26,157 nucleotides of DNA, from NCBI GenBank assembly GCA_937922435.1, contig CAKZVT010000035.1, forward strand, positions 1 through 26,157, written 5' to 3'. Origin of the DNA: an uncultured Prevotella sp. Lineage in GTDB: Bacteria > Bacteroidota > Bacteroidia > Bacteroidales > Bacteroidaceae. The translations under genes were made by a program, and so were the position numbers. The notes under the pieces were generated by a model that was not told the DNA's origin, did no database searches, and worked only from the letters and a program-made list of their open reading frames with translations. Each line of letters opens with the position of its first letter. The first letter of the stretch is position 1. Positions 13,913 to 22,085 of this stretch are shown piece after piece.

Positions 13913-14554
13913 TTAAAAGAACTTATCCTCCAGCATCAGGCATAAGCAATGATAAACAGGAAGATGCAATTCCTGTATTTTGTACGTTTCAGTTTCTGGA
14001 ACTTGAATGCAGACATCCGCCATAACGGACAACTTGCTGTCCTTACTTCCTGTCAGGCCAATGACATTCATCCCTTTAGCCTTGGCTACAGTTGCAGCAT
14101 AAAGTACGTTTTTACTATTGCCAGACGTGGAAATCCCCATGAAAACATCACCTTTACAGCCGAAGCCGTTGACTTGTTGGGCAAAGCATAACAATGGTTC
14201 GCAATCATTCATGTATGCAGTGGTAAGTGCAGAATGGCCGTCAAGCGCTATGGCTGGAAGAGCCCCTTGCAGGTTCTCGGACAATATCTTTCCTAACTCC
14301 TCATTTGCCCCAACCAAGGCACTACAGTAATGTTCGTCAAGTTTACGTGGCTTTTTAAAACCTTTCATCAACTCACCGACAATGTGCTCTGAATCAGCTG
14401 CAGAACCGCCATTGCCAGCTACAAGAAGTTTTCCTCCGTTGTTATAAGAGTTCTCTAAAACACCGTAGGTCTCAATAATACTATTTCGGCATACTTCTAA
14501 TTGTGGATAACGTTCAATGAGTATATTTACATTTTTTAATATTCTTTCTTCCAT
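13913..14554 (-). CDS. gmhA: Sedoheptulose 7-phosphate isomerase (phosphoheptose isomerase)
   Basis: First step of heptose synthesis: sedoheptulose 7-phosphate to D-glycero-D-manno-heptose 7-phosphate, in the cytosol. The product is 213 aa, a SIS-domain protein. It has LLVAGNGGSAADSEHIVGELMKGF (phosphosugar loop and metal ligands), SENLQGALPAIALDGHSALTTAYMND, GDVFMGISTSGNSKNVLYAA, and a C-terminal QELHLPVYHCLCLMLED, the expected family ending. It lies 9 bp after hddA and 19 bp before the fused hddC-gmhB gene. Assignment is secure. Confidence 0.93.
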   Translation of the reverse strand: MEERILKNVNILIERYPQLEVCRNSIIETYGVLENSYNNGGKLLVAGNGGSAADSEHIVGELMKGFKKPRKLDEHYCSALVGANEELGKILSENLQGALPAIALDGHSALTTAYMNDCEPLLCFAQQVNGFGCKGDVFMGISTSGNSKNVLYAATVAKAKGMNVIGLTGSKDSKLSVMADVCIQVPETETYKIQELHLPVYHCLCLMLEDKFF

Positions 14555-14563
14555 TGCCTCAAT

Positions 14564-15631
14564 TTATTTATATTGAACTTTTTTCATGCTTTCGACGTTA
14601 TCAGTCGAATATATTTTCCAACCATGCGCCCCTCCGTCACTAAACTGGAATGGCATAATAAATCCGTTAAGTTTTTTCAAGGCCGTCTCCACCTCCTTTT
14701 TGCGTGTAGGCTCAACTACAAACATGATGAAGCCACCTCCACCAGCTCCTGATACTTTTCCTGCCTTGGCTCCAGCTGATATGGCAACATCCATAGCCTC
14801 TTGAATCATGGGGTTAGTGATATGGTTTGCCATCTTTTTCTTGTTCTCCCAACCTTCACGAATGATGTCGGCAAAACCGTTTATGTCACCTTTCAAGATG
14901 GCGAGCTTCATGTCATTCGCACTTTGCTTGATTTTATGCATGGCCTCCACTGCTTCATTTACACCTTGTGAGGTGTTTTCTTTCTGTTCTTCGATAATGG
15001 CTGCACTGCTACGTGACTTTCCGGTGAAATAAAGCAACATGCTTGCTTCCAGTTCATCTATAATCCAGCGTTTAATTTTCAACGGATTAACGATGACAAT
15101 ATCGTTTTTCAAGAATTCCATATAGTTGAAGCCACCGAATGCAGCAGCATATTGGTCCTGTTTACCACCAGAAAGTTGTAAGTCTTTACGCTCTATTTCA
15201 TAAGCCAATCGCGAAATTTCATAATCTCCAAGAGGAAGGCTCAACCATTCAACAAAACATTTTAATATGCAGACAACCATAGTTGACGATGTCCCCAGTC
15301 CTGAACCTGCCGGAGCGTCATTATAGGTAGTTATTTTGAATGACCTCGCACCAATACCAAAATCCTTCACGACCCTGTTATAAACACCCTTTATCAAGCT
15401 CGCCTCTCCGTCTATTTCAAGACATTCCGTCACTTTATAGCTTTTGTGACAATTTGCGTCAAAGGCATTTATGGTTATCAAACCGTCGTTTGTTTCTTCT
15501 ATGGTGCAATAAGCATAAAGATTTATTGTGGCATTTAATACCAATCCGCCATAAATGTCACTATAAGGAGAAACGTCACTGCCCCCTCCAGCCAAACCTA
15601 AACGTAAAGGTGCTTTACTACGAATAATCAT
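14564..15631 (-). CDS. hddA: D-glycero-alpha-D-manno-heptose 7-phosphate kinase
   Basis: A GHMP-family kinase phosphorylates heptose 7-phosphate at C1 to the alpha-1,7-bisphosphate, the step that commits to the GDP (rather than ADP) heptose route. The product is 355 aa. It has MIIRSKAPLRLGLAGGGSDVSPYSD at the N-terminus, the ATP loop DAPAGSGLGTSSTMVV, GGKQDQYAAAFGGFNYMEF and the C-terminal KVSGAGGGGFIMFVV. Other sugar kinases of the family (fucokinase, galactokinase) are less likely because gmhA and hddC-gmhB follow directly. It starts 13 bp after the preceding GT4 gene. Confidence 0.92.
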   Translation of the reverse strand: MIIRSKAPLRLGLAGGGSDVSPYSDIYGGLVLNATINLYAYCTIEETNDGLITINAFDANCHKSYKVTECLEIDGEASLIKGVYNRVVKDFGIGARSFKITTYNDAPAGSGLGTSSTMVVCILKCFVEWLSLPLGDYEISRLAYEIERKDLQLSGGKQDQYAAAFGGFNYMEFLKNDIVIVNPLKIKRWIIDELEASMLLYFTGKSRSSAAIIEEQKENTSQGVNEAVEAMHKIKQSANDMKLAILKGDINGFADIIREGWENKKKMANHITNPMIQEAMDVAISAGAKAGKVSGAGGGGFIMFVVEPTRKKEVETALKKLNGFIMPFQFSDGGAHGWKIYSTDNVESMKKVQYK

Positions 15632-15644
15632 ATATTTATTATTT

Positions 15645-16715
15645 TTAAATTGAGTTTATTACCTTGAATATCTTGTCGGCACTTTTTTCCCATGAATATT
15701 TAGCAACATTACGCAATCCTTGTTCAATTAAATCCAATCTTAATTGTTCGTTATTACACAAGTTAATGATGGCTTCTGCCAAACTTGCAGGGTTATTAGG
15801 ATTGCAATAAGAAACGCTGTTCCCGAATATTTCAGGTAAACAGCTTGCTTTAGCACAAACAACAGGGCATCCACAAGCTTGCGCTTCCAATGGAGGAATT
15901 CCGAATCCTTCGTAAAATGAAGGATAAACAAAAGCAAACGCATTGCTATAATATCGAATTAAGTCACAATCCGTTACTCTTCCCAAGAATTTTATTTTAG
16001 GATTATCTTTATATTGGTCTATGTTGATGTTGGAAAAATTGGAATTATGTAAATCCCCAATGATATATAACAGAATGTTTTGATTCTGTTTCAATAAAAC
16101 ATCAAATGCCTGTAAAACTGTTATGAAATTTTTTCTATAATTAAGAGAAGAAACTGCAAGAATATATTTCTCTTCTTGCAATGTATTATCATGTTTTTTC
16201 CTGAAATCATTTGTTACAGCGTTATAAATGACAGATATTTTTTCTTCGTCAATATTGTAATATTTAATGATTTCATTTTTAGAGAATTCACTAACGGTAA
16301 GTATTCTTTTCGCAGACACCATGATGCGTGGTATCATAAATCTATAAAAATATAGGAATGATTTATTAAATGTCTGCGGATATGCCATAAAAGCTACATC
16401 ATGAACTGTTACTATTTTATTTTTATAGAACAGAGGTGCTGTATTACATAAACATAAAAGTAAAGGAGATTTTTGATCTTTTAAATACTTAGGCAAATCC
16501 CATTGCTCCCATATATGTCCTTTATGTTTTCCTACAACGATAGCTCCCAATATTCTTGCGTACTTTTTTTGTTCAATATTACAAGGGGAAACGAACTGCA
16601 CATTCTCTTTCAATATTTTCTTTAACTCTAATGATATTTCGATGGCAAAACGTTGTACTCCTGTAAGCTTTTGTGTAAGGAATCTAGCATTAACTACAAT
16701 CATTTCTGTCGACAT
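15645..16715 (-). CDS. Glycosyltransferase family 4 (356 aa)
   Basis: This is a GT-B glycosyltransferase that should add a sugar to the growing repeat unit. It has the N-terminal MIVVNARFLTQKLTGVQRFAIEI, typical of mannosyltransferase-like GT4 proteins, and TVHDVAFMAYPQTFN. The donor domain has ILAVSSLNYRKNF, IKFLGRVTDCDLIRYYSNAFAFVYPSFYEGFGIPPLEAQACGCPV with the intact E-x7-E pair, and LPEIFGNSVSYCNPNNP. The second ATG (five codons in) is an alternative start. It is the first gene after the 303-bp gap with the MITE-like element, and its composition is visibly more AT-rich than hddA downstream. Donor and linkage are unknown. Confidence 0.88.
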   Translation of the reverse strand: MSTEMIVVNARFLTQKLTGVQRFAIEISLELKKILKENVQFVSPCNIEQKKYARILGAIVVGKHKGHIWEQWDLPKYLKDQKSPLLLCLCNTAPLFYKNKIVTVHDVAFMAYPQTFNKSFLYFYRFMIPRIMVSAKRILTVSEFSKNEIIKYYNIDEEKISVIYNAVTNDFRKKHDNTLQEEKYILAVSSLNYRKNFITVLQAFDVLLKQNQNILLYIIGDLHNSNFSNINIDQYKDNPKIKFLGRVTDCDLIRYYSNAFAFVYPSFYEGFGIPPLEAQACGCPVVCAKASCLPEIFGNSVSYCNPNNPASLAEAIINLCNNEQLRLDLIEQGLRNVAKYSWEKSADKIFKVINSI

Positions 16716-16725
16716 ATTATGTTCT

Positions 16726-16952
16726 TACCTGTTGGCGAAATAATTTATGTTTCTTCGCAGCTGACATTTACTACTTGTCGTTTTTAAGGCTTTTACTTAC
16801 GGTTTTAACTTGCTTTCGACAAATTTGGAAGAGGCATTTTTTATAGAATGAGAAGGCATCTTTTAAAAGACGAAAGGCCATATTTTGTAAGCTAAAAGGA
16901 CATTATGTGAAACTGTAACCATTGCCTCTCAAAATAATTTCGCCAATAGGTA
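16726..16952. repeat. MITE-like element with 21-bp imperfect terminal inverted repeats
   Basis: The only gap over 300 bp inside the polysaccharide locus (16716-17018) holds a non-coding element. Its ends, 16726-16746 (TACCTGTTGGCGAAATAATT plus T) and 16932-16952, are inverted copies matching at 19 of 21 positions. Inside are a second inverted pair GAGGCA (16831-16836)/TGCCTC (16923-16928), another TTGTCG (16775-16780)/CGACAA (16817-16822), and four degenerate direct repeats. No transposase or ORF is present. I cannot see a clear target-site duplication. A non-autonomous mobile repeat or a structured intergenic RNA are both possible. Confidence 0.55.
16829..16914. repeat. Four degenerate direct repeats, period about 22 bp
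   Basis: Copies begin near 16829, 16851, 16872 and 16894 and share the pattern GAAGGCAT-n-TTTT. The GG dinucleotides sit at 16833, 16855, 16876 and 16898, spaced 22, 21 and 22. They lie inside the MITE-like element. They are too diverged and too closely packed to be a CRISPR array. Confidence 0.45.
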
Positions 16953-17018
16953 TTCTTTGCATTTTAATAAACAATCACAATATGATTTGAGGATTTGTTA
17001 GGATTTTAAATAATCTTA

Positions 17019-18227
17019 TCAGTTTATGATTTTCCTCAATATCTTTTTTATTAAAGTCTTTATCTTGACTGGCAGGCAAAATATGATTCGGTCCTTGACA
17101 TATTGCATTTTTGGAATTGCAAAATAGGATGTTTCAAATAACTGTTCACCGGGTAATGGCATAAGAGCTTTGAGTTGCGGACGACAGGCTGGCATGTTTT
17201 CAGGCCTTGTCAGATTGGCATTGCCTGCTTCACATGTGGCAATGTCTGTATGCAACATTTCAAAAAGGGGAATATGCTTTTTCAAAAAATCGTAGCCCTG
17301 TTGAGTGTTTACTATCACCTCCGACACGCCCCAATAATTATAAAATGTGGGATGAGATTTAAGGATATTCCAAAAATCTCCCATCGTAAAATCGGAAGCT
17401 CTATATGTACCATTATACCGGCATTTATAACAAGCATAACGATGTAATTTTCCTGCTAAGTATGCTTTATAATAAGGGTCGCATCTTCCAAAAACATAGT
17501 GTTTCTTCGTGTTTTCGCCAAAAGATTTACCGTTTTCAGTATTTATTTGAAGAGTCAGCCCCCATCCTTTAGGTTGTTTTGACCTAAAATTAATAGAAGT
17601 GACTTTAGAGCAATATTTTTTGGATAGCCATTCAGTGTATTTCTTGAATAAAAGTGGTGAAGATACGCCGTGGCAGATTATGTCTGCCGTGATTAAATTA
17701 TCATAAGCTTTATGCAGATAAGATTTCAATGCCGCTATTTGGCAACCGGTTCCTGAAAATAAAACAAACTTACCTGATTCCAGTAATTCTTTTACCTTAA
17801 CAAAAATCCCACCCGTGTCACTTTGAACATATTTAGAACTTAAAAGTTTAGGCAATTCATATTCATTGTCAACTATAATATGTCTTGCTACGAGTTGCTC
17901 ATCATACGCACATCCTACCACGACGCCGCCATTTCGAATAACCGATAGAGCCAATGTGGAGAATACTCCACCTGAAGCACTTTTTTTCAAGAGTTTTTTT
18001 TCTTTAGTAATCATGCCTAAAGCTATACGCTGAAAATCGATATGAAACAAATTAAAATTTTGCGGACATCGCTTTTGGCATAAATGGCAGTCTATACATT
18101 TTTCAGGGTTTATAACAGGAAAGGGGAAGCCCTCTTCATCTGCCGCAAAAGTAATAGCCCCTTTAGGACAAACCGCTTCGCAACACTTACATCCCGTACA
18201 TACGGCAGTTATTTCAGAAGATTTCAT
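17019..18227 (-). CDS. FrhB/FdhB-family iron-sulfur protein, PPT-linked copy (402 aa)
   Basis: The family is the coenzyme F420 hydrogenase/dehydrogenase beta-subunit type, often found in polysaccharide loci beside a pyruvyl transferase. Its exact job there is not settled. Two 4Fe-4S ferredoxin motifs open the protein: C10-x2-C13-x2-C16-x3-C20-P and C44-x2-C47-x2-C50-x3-C54-P. The FrhB core follows: SASGGVFSTLALSVIRNGGVVVGCAYDE, KFVLFSGTGCQIAALKSYL, DIICHGVSSPLLFKKY, and YACYKCRYNGTYRASDFTMGDFW with further Cys. The start overlaps the pyruvyl transferase stop by four bases. It has no membrane segment. A redox or flavin role in sugar modification is an inference. Confidence 0.87.
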   Translation of the reverse strand: MKSSEITAVCTGCKCCEAVCPKGAITFAADEEGFPFPVINPEKCIDCHLCQKRCPQNFNLFHIDFQRIALGMITKEKKLLKKSASGGVFSTLALSVIRNGGVVVGCAYDEQLVARHIIVDNEYELPKLLSSKYVQSDTGGIFVKVKELLESGKFVLFSGTGCQIAALKSYLHKAYDNLITADIICHGVSSPLLFKKYTEWLSKKYCSKVTSINFRSKQPKGWGLTLQINTENGKSFGENTKKHYVFGRCDPYYKAYLAGKLHRYACYKCRYNGTYRASDFTMGDFWNILKSHPTFYNYWGVSEVIVNTQQGYDFLKKHIPLFEMLHTDIATCEAGNANLTRPENMPACRPQLKALMPLPGEQLFETSYFAIPKMQYVKDRIIFCLPVKIKTLIKKILRKIIN

Positions 18228-19366
18228 TTGATTTTTCTGTTTTTAATCTTGTTCTCACATTTTTCTATCATAAAATCAATGTAGTCATCGGCTTTTTTGC
18301 GTTCTGCATTCAAAACAGCATTGACAGGGGTAAAGTCTATAGACTTGTCTGCAGCCGTTATATCATTAAAATCAGTAATAGCTCTTTCCTGCAAAGAAAC
18401 TATATTAAGGAGGTTGTAAATACGCCCGCCATATTTGGGAATAAATGCCAAGAAGTCTGTATTCAGATTCGTTGCGAAAGCTGTGCCATGAAAAGAGTCA
18501 GTGATTAACAATTTCGCATATTTAATCAAAGACAAAAAATCTTCTACATTAGGAGCCAAATATCCATGTCCTTTCTTTAGTAATTGGTCATAACGAGTAC
18601 AAAAACGGATTAGCTTATAACCTTTTCGCTTGGCTATGGCTTCCGCATAATAATCAAAATCGTGATTGGAATATAGTTGGTAAATCAACACATAATCTTC
18701 TTTTATCAACCTTTTGGGAATATACTGAAGCCAAAAAGACTGTCCCATTAATAACGTAGGGTCAAGAATGCTGACGGCTCCATGAATTCCCAAATCTTCC
18801 AATATCCGAACGCCACTTTCTTCTCTCACTGAAATTGCATCGAAGTTTTTGAGCATTGCGGCGGTTTCTGCTTTCTCTTCTTCTTTTAATTCAGTTCTTC
18901 CAAAACTGGAAGAATAAGACACTTTAGGATAAGAATTGGGAATAAAAGTCAGGAACAAAGGTTTAAGTATTCCATTATTCCATACAGAATTCCAAACTTG
19001 GTCGCTTCCAACACAGTAAATATCCGCATTTAATGGGAAATGCTTGAAATCTTCTTCTGTCGTATAAGCTTTTGCATTTATGTCAACGTCTATATATTTA
19101 CGTAGGAAACGAGCAAACATATACTTCCATCTTAAAAAAGACGGAAATAGAATGACTCCCCGAACAAACTTTTTTATAGGATTATGAACGTCTTGATTCC
19201 AAAACTTTATCAGTGGCAATATTCCTCTGCACTCCTCTTTCTTAAAATTAATAATTTCAACTTCAAGACCTTTGTTTTCCAACTTTTTCTTAGTTGCAAA
19301 TGTTTGCAAGACAGAGCCGTGATTGCTGACTGCATGGAAGGTTATTATTGCTATTTTTTTCTTCAT
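18224..19366 (-). CDS. Polysaccharide pyruvyl transferase family protein (380 aa)
   Basis: Proteins of this family (WcaK, AmsJ, CsaB type) add ketal pyruvate from phosphoenolpyruvate to a sugar of a surface polysaccharide. Motifs are KIAIITFHAVSNHGSVLQTFA at the N-terminus, IYCVGSDQVWNSVWN (about 137-151), FDAISVREESGVRILEDLG, and LLITDSFHGTAFATNLN (about 299-315), which form the conserved core. Length is typical. It overlaps the upstream GT4 stop and the downstream FrhB-like start by four bases each, so the three genes are translationally linked. Family assignment is strong; the acceptor sugar and even pyruvyl transfer itself are inferred. Confidence 0.9.
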   Translation of the reverse strand: MKKKIAIITFHAVSNHGSVLQTFATKKKLENKGLEVEIINFKKEECRGILPLIKFWNQDVHNPIKKFVRGVILFPSFLRWKYMFARFLRKYIDVDINAKAYTTEEDFKHFPLNADIYCVGSDQVWNSVWNNGILKPLFLTFIPNSYPKVSYSSSFGRTELKEEEKAETAAMLKNFDAISVREESGVRILEDLGIHGAVSILDPTLLMGQSFWLQYIPKRLIKEDYVLIYQLYSNHDFDYYAEAIAKRKGYKLIRFCTRYDQLLKKGHGYLAPNVEDFLSLIKYAKLLITDSFHGTAFATNLNTDFLAFIPKYGGRIYNLLNIVSLQERAITDFNDITAADKSIDFTPVNAVLNAERKKADDYIDFMIEKCENKIKNRKIK

Positions 19367-20499
19367 TCTTTAATTATCATTTTGTCTTCTACATATTGTT
19401 TCACTCTCATGATTATTTTTCCCCAGTCATATTCAGTTATGTCAGGATTACTCATTTTTTTTAATTGTACGGAATCATTCAAAAGATGGGTTATTGTATT
19501 TACCCATTCATTCTCGTCCCATCCACGAATGGTCACGCCTCTATTTTCCACCACTTCTACCATTGCAGAATTATGAGGACTTACTACTGGACACCCGCAA
19601 GCCATTGCCTCCAGTTGTGGCATTCCAAAACCTTCATTAATAGCTGTTGAGACATACAATGTTGCGAGATTGTATAGCAGTAATAGTTTTTCAAACTCTA
19701 TATATTGTGTAAAACAAATGGCTTCTTTTGGATAATTGGGTTGATTTACGATTTCTGCCACATTTGAATTTTTCCAACCACTTGCTCCCACAATCAATAA
19801 TTTACACTCTGTTTTTTCATAGATTGCAGGCATAATATGTAGTAAAAAAGCCAAATTCTTACGTGGTTCCAATGTTCCGACAAATAATATAAACTTATCT
19901 GTTATTCCATATTCCTCAAAGATGTTGTTCTTGTCAGTTTCATTTACACTGATTCTTTTAAAACGTGTGCTGCAAGAATCTCCAACGACAGATTGTTTTT
20001 GTTTCTTATTGGGATAATATTCCTCCAGCTTACTTAAAGTATAATGAGAATTGCACCATATCATATCAGCTTTATTGATTGATATGTCCACAAACGGCAA
20101 CGCAAACAGTTTGACTTTCCACGTCATTGTTTCACGAAACTCTTTGCCGACTACATCATGAACTGTTATCATTCTCTTTGTTTTACCAACAGAAAGTATT
20201 GGGGTTTCAGGACGTGGTGTCCACACAATATCCGCTTTCAATCTCTTGACGATTTTCGGAAAATACAAATGAAACCATATAACATTTGGTATATTAACAT
20301 TTCCCAACATAGGCTCAATAACCACATCAACCTTGTCCAAAGGCAACCCTACAATTGATTTATGAAATGGCTTTGGGCTAACTAATATCAAACGCCATTC
20401 TGGTATATATTGGCATATCGCACGTATAGCATCTATAGCATACGTAGCAACACCGGTCGCTCGTTTTGTAAAGACACGACAATCAACCACTATATTCAT
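19363..20499 (-). CDS. Glycosyltransferase family 4 (378 aa)
   Basis: This is a GT-B glycosyltransferase. The start ATG at 20499 (MNIVVDCRVFTKRATGVATYA) sits in TAATG, overlapping the acyltransferase stop. A TTG three codons upstream is less likely. Motifs are MITVHDVVGKEF, ADMIWCNSHYTLSKL, FILFVGTLEPRKNLAFLLH, LLIVGASGWKNS and LYVSTAINEGFGMPQLEAMACGCPVVSP, with the E-x7-E pair intact. It belongs to the WbaZ/mannosyltransferase-like branch in appearance. It is followed directly by the pyruvyl transferase. Donor sugar unknown; rhamnose, mannose-type or heptose donors are all available or plausible. Confidence 0.88.
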   Translation of the reverse strand: MNIVVDCRVFTKRATGVATYAIDAIRAICQYIPEWRLILVSPKPFHKSIVGLPLDKVDVVIEPMLGNVNIPNVIWFHLYFPKIVKRLKADIVWTPRPETPILSVGKTKRMITVHDVVGKEFRETMTWKVKLFALPFVDISINKADMIWCNSHYTLSKLEEYYPNKKQKQSVVGDSCSTRFKRISVNETDKNNIFEEYGITDKFILFVGTLEPRKNLAFLLHIMPAIYEKTECKLLIVGASGWKNSNVAEIVNQPNYPKEAICFTQYIEFEKLLLLYNLATLYVSTAINEGFGMPQLEAMACGCPVVSPHNSAMVEVVENRGVTIRGWDENEWVNTITHLLNDSVQLKKMSNPDITEYDWGKIIMRVKQYVEDKMIIKE

Positions 20500-21113
20500 T
20501 ACATACAATCTTTTCTATAAATTTTACAAGAACCTATTTTGCAAATAGGCTCCCCGTACTTTAATATTGCCTCATCTGCATTTACAGGAATATATCTCAA
20601 TGCTTGGTTTACATATGTACCTTTTTCTTTCAAACTTTTAGATACACAGCTGCCTGCTCCGATTGTTATATTGTCAGCAACTCTTATACCTGGCATAAAA
20701 ATACATCGTGAACCGATATAACAATTCTTACCTATATATATACCACCATCCACACGGCTCAATTCTTTTCCAATATAAAAAGAATGTGTCCAAAATTCAG
20801 AACCGGATCCAGCAATTGTAGAATTGTCATCAATGTATATGCTGTCTGTCAAATTCAACAAGCCACTCACAACATGAGTCCCTTTACCTATATGCAGTAA
20901 GCTTCGTTTTTTCTCATGAGGATATTGGTGTGGACCACTTGCCACAATCTTATGATCAAAGAAAGCGTTCTCTTCAAGTTCGACATCTATGTTTCCCTTG
21001 ATTCTATTCATTCTCCCTATGATAGAACCTTTACGCATGACTAGCTTATGGACATTGATAAAATTAAAATGTCCAATAGAAACACCGTCTTCTAATATTA
21101 ACTCATCAGCCAA
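20499..21113 (-). CDS. Hexapeptide-repeat acyltransferase, probably phase-variable and OFF in this sequence
   Basis: A left-handed beta-helix acyl- (probably acetyl-) transferase modifying the polysaccharide. Hexapeptide-type turns run through the protein (VRKGSIIGRMN-like units; IYIDDNSTIAGSGS; IYIGKNCYIGSRCIFMPGIRVADNITIGAGSCVSKSL). The open frame given starts at a TTG and has no good start codon. A better start, ATG at 21177, lies 14 bp after the GT2 stop but is out of frame because nine Gs follow AT. With eight (or eleven) Gs it reads MGGVIIRNLL-THKYKIGLSIVLADEL and runs straight into this frame. The intact gene would be about 225 aa. In the given sequence that ATG reaches TAG after six codons. 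Function is well supported as a family; substrate unknown. Confidence 0.82.
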   Translation of the reverse strand: MADELILEDGVSIGHFNFINVHKLVMRKGSIIGRMNRIKGNIDVELEENAFFDHKIVASGPHQYPHEKKRSLLHIGKGTHVVSGLLNLTDSIYIDDNSTIAGSGSEFWTHSFYIGKELSRVDGGIYIGKNCYIGSRCIFMPGIRVADNITIGAGSCVSKSLKEKGTYVNQALRYIPVNADEAILKYGEPICKIGSCKIYRKDCM

Positions 21114-21166
21114 AACAATAGATAATCCAATTTTATACTTGTGGGTTAATAGATTTCTAATTATTA

Positions 21167-21175
21167 CCCCCCCCC
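21167..21175 (-). repeat. Poly-G (nine G on the - strand) tract at the acyltransferase start
   Basis: Nine consecutive Cs on the + strand lie directly after the AT of a start codon on the - strand. Changing the count by one base (nine to eight) or by two (nine to eleven) restores the acyltransferase frame. This is the arrangement expected of slipped-strand phase variation, or of a homopolymer sequencing error. Confidence 0.7.
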
Positions 21176-21191
21176 ATTTTTAATATCTTAT

Positions 21192-22082
21192 TCATTTTAT
21201 TAACATTTTCAAATAGTCTTTTTTTTCATTTATCGGTCTCTTTGAGAGCAATAAGAATGACAGTCTTGTCAAAGGGAACAACACTCTAAACATTATATAC
21301 TGAAGATTGCTTGATGTTTTCTTGACATACAAATACAAACTTGATTGCGTCATAATAATCTTTTTCATTGTAGGGGACTTCTTCTTTGCTTGACTCATTC
21401 CTTCAAAATGCATTATCTTTGGCGACTTTATTATCATATTTTTATATCCATGTTTCTTAAAGCGCCATTGCATCTCCGATTCTTCAGAATACATAAAGAA
21501 GTCTGGGTCGAAGCACCCACACTCTTTTATCACTTTCCGGTGGATAAACAAATCAGCGCCAGTTACATATCCAACCTCAAAAGCGTCATTACTTTCATCT
21601 TCGGCATCCATTGCCATAATCTCTTTAGCTTTGTCTTTACAATATGGAGCAAGCAAATATGATTTTACAATATCTTTCCAATTACTTAACTTAGCATAAG
21701 AATGACAACGTTTGTTATTCCCGTCACAAAGAATGCAGCCTAAACCTCCAATCTTATCTCCTTTATGTTCCTCACAATAATGCCACATCTCATATATAGC
21801 ATTATTAAGAAGAAGTGTATCTGAGTTTAAGAAGAACATATAATCACCCTTTGCGTATTGCATTCCGAGATTATTCGCCTTGCCAAAACCAAGATTGTCA
21901 CCAGCCTCTATAAATCTGATTCTCTCATCAGACGCAAACTCTTCTTGGCTCCCATCAGAAGATTCATTATCAACCAAGATTATTTCGTATTCTACTTCAG
22001 AAGTTTTAGCAATGATACTCTCAATGCAATTCTTTGTCAGCTGTTTAGTATTGTAATTAACTATAATAATTGATACCTGCAT
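21192..22082 (-). CDS. Glycosyltransferase family 2, rhamnosyltransferase-like (296 aa)
   Basis: A GT-A glycosyltransferase resembling WbbL-type rhamnosyltransferases. The N-terminus MQVSIIIVNYNTKQLTKNCIESI is followed by IILVDNESSDGSQEEF, ANNLGMQYAKGDYMFFLNSDTLLL (metal-binding region), VTGADLFIHRKVIKECGCFDPDFFMYSEESEMQWRFKKHG (catalytic-acidic region) and MHFEG. A basic, hydrophobic C-terminal segment (about 255-285) may hold it to the membrane. The presence of rmlABCD in the same operon makes dTDP-rhamnose a plausible donor. It lies 3 bp after wzy and 14 bp before the ATG of the phase-variable acyltransferase. Confidence 0.88.
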   Translation of the reverse strand: MQVSIIIVNYNTKQLTKNCIESIIAKTSEVEYEIILVDNESSDGSQEEFASDERIRFIEAGDNLGFGKANNLGMQYAKGDYMFFLNSDTLLLNNAIYEMWHYCEEHKGDKIGGLGCILCDGNNKRCHSYAKLSNWKDIVKSYLLAPYCKDKAKEIMAMDAEDESNDAFEVGYVTGADLFIHRKVIKECGCFDPDFFMYSEESEMQWRFKKHGYKNMIIKSPKIMHFEGMSQAKKKSPTMKKIIMTQSSLYLYVKKTSSNLQYIMFRVLFPLTRLSFLLLSKRPINEKKDYLKMLIK

Positions 22083-22085
22083 GGC

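Noticed and set aside
16069..16090. 8-bp hairpin (AACAGAAT ... ATTCTGTT) in a GT4 gene
   Set aside because: Short arms in AT-rich coding sequence; expected by chance at this scale.
16829..16914. Possible mini-CRISPR array
   Set aside because: Units are degenerate and contiguous with a 22-bp period, with no unique spacers and no cas genes.
17994..18001. T8 tract in the PPT-linked FrhB-like gene as a slippage site
   Set aside because: Ordinary Lys-codon run in an AT-rich gene; frame intact and no alternative frame to switch to.
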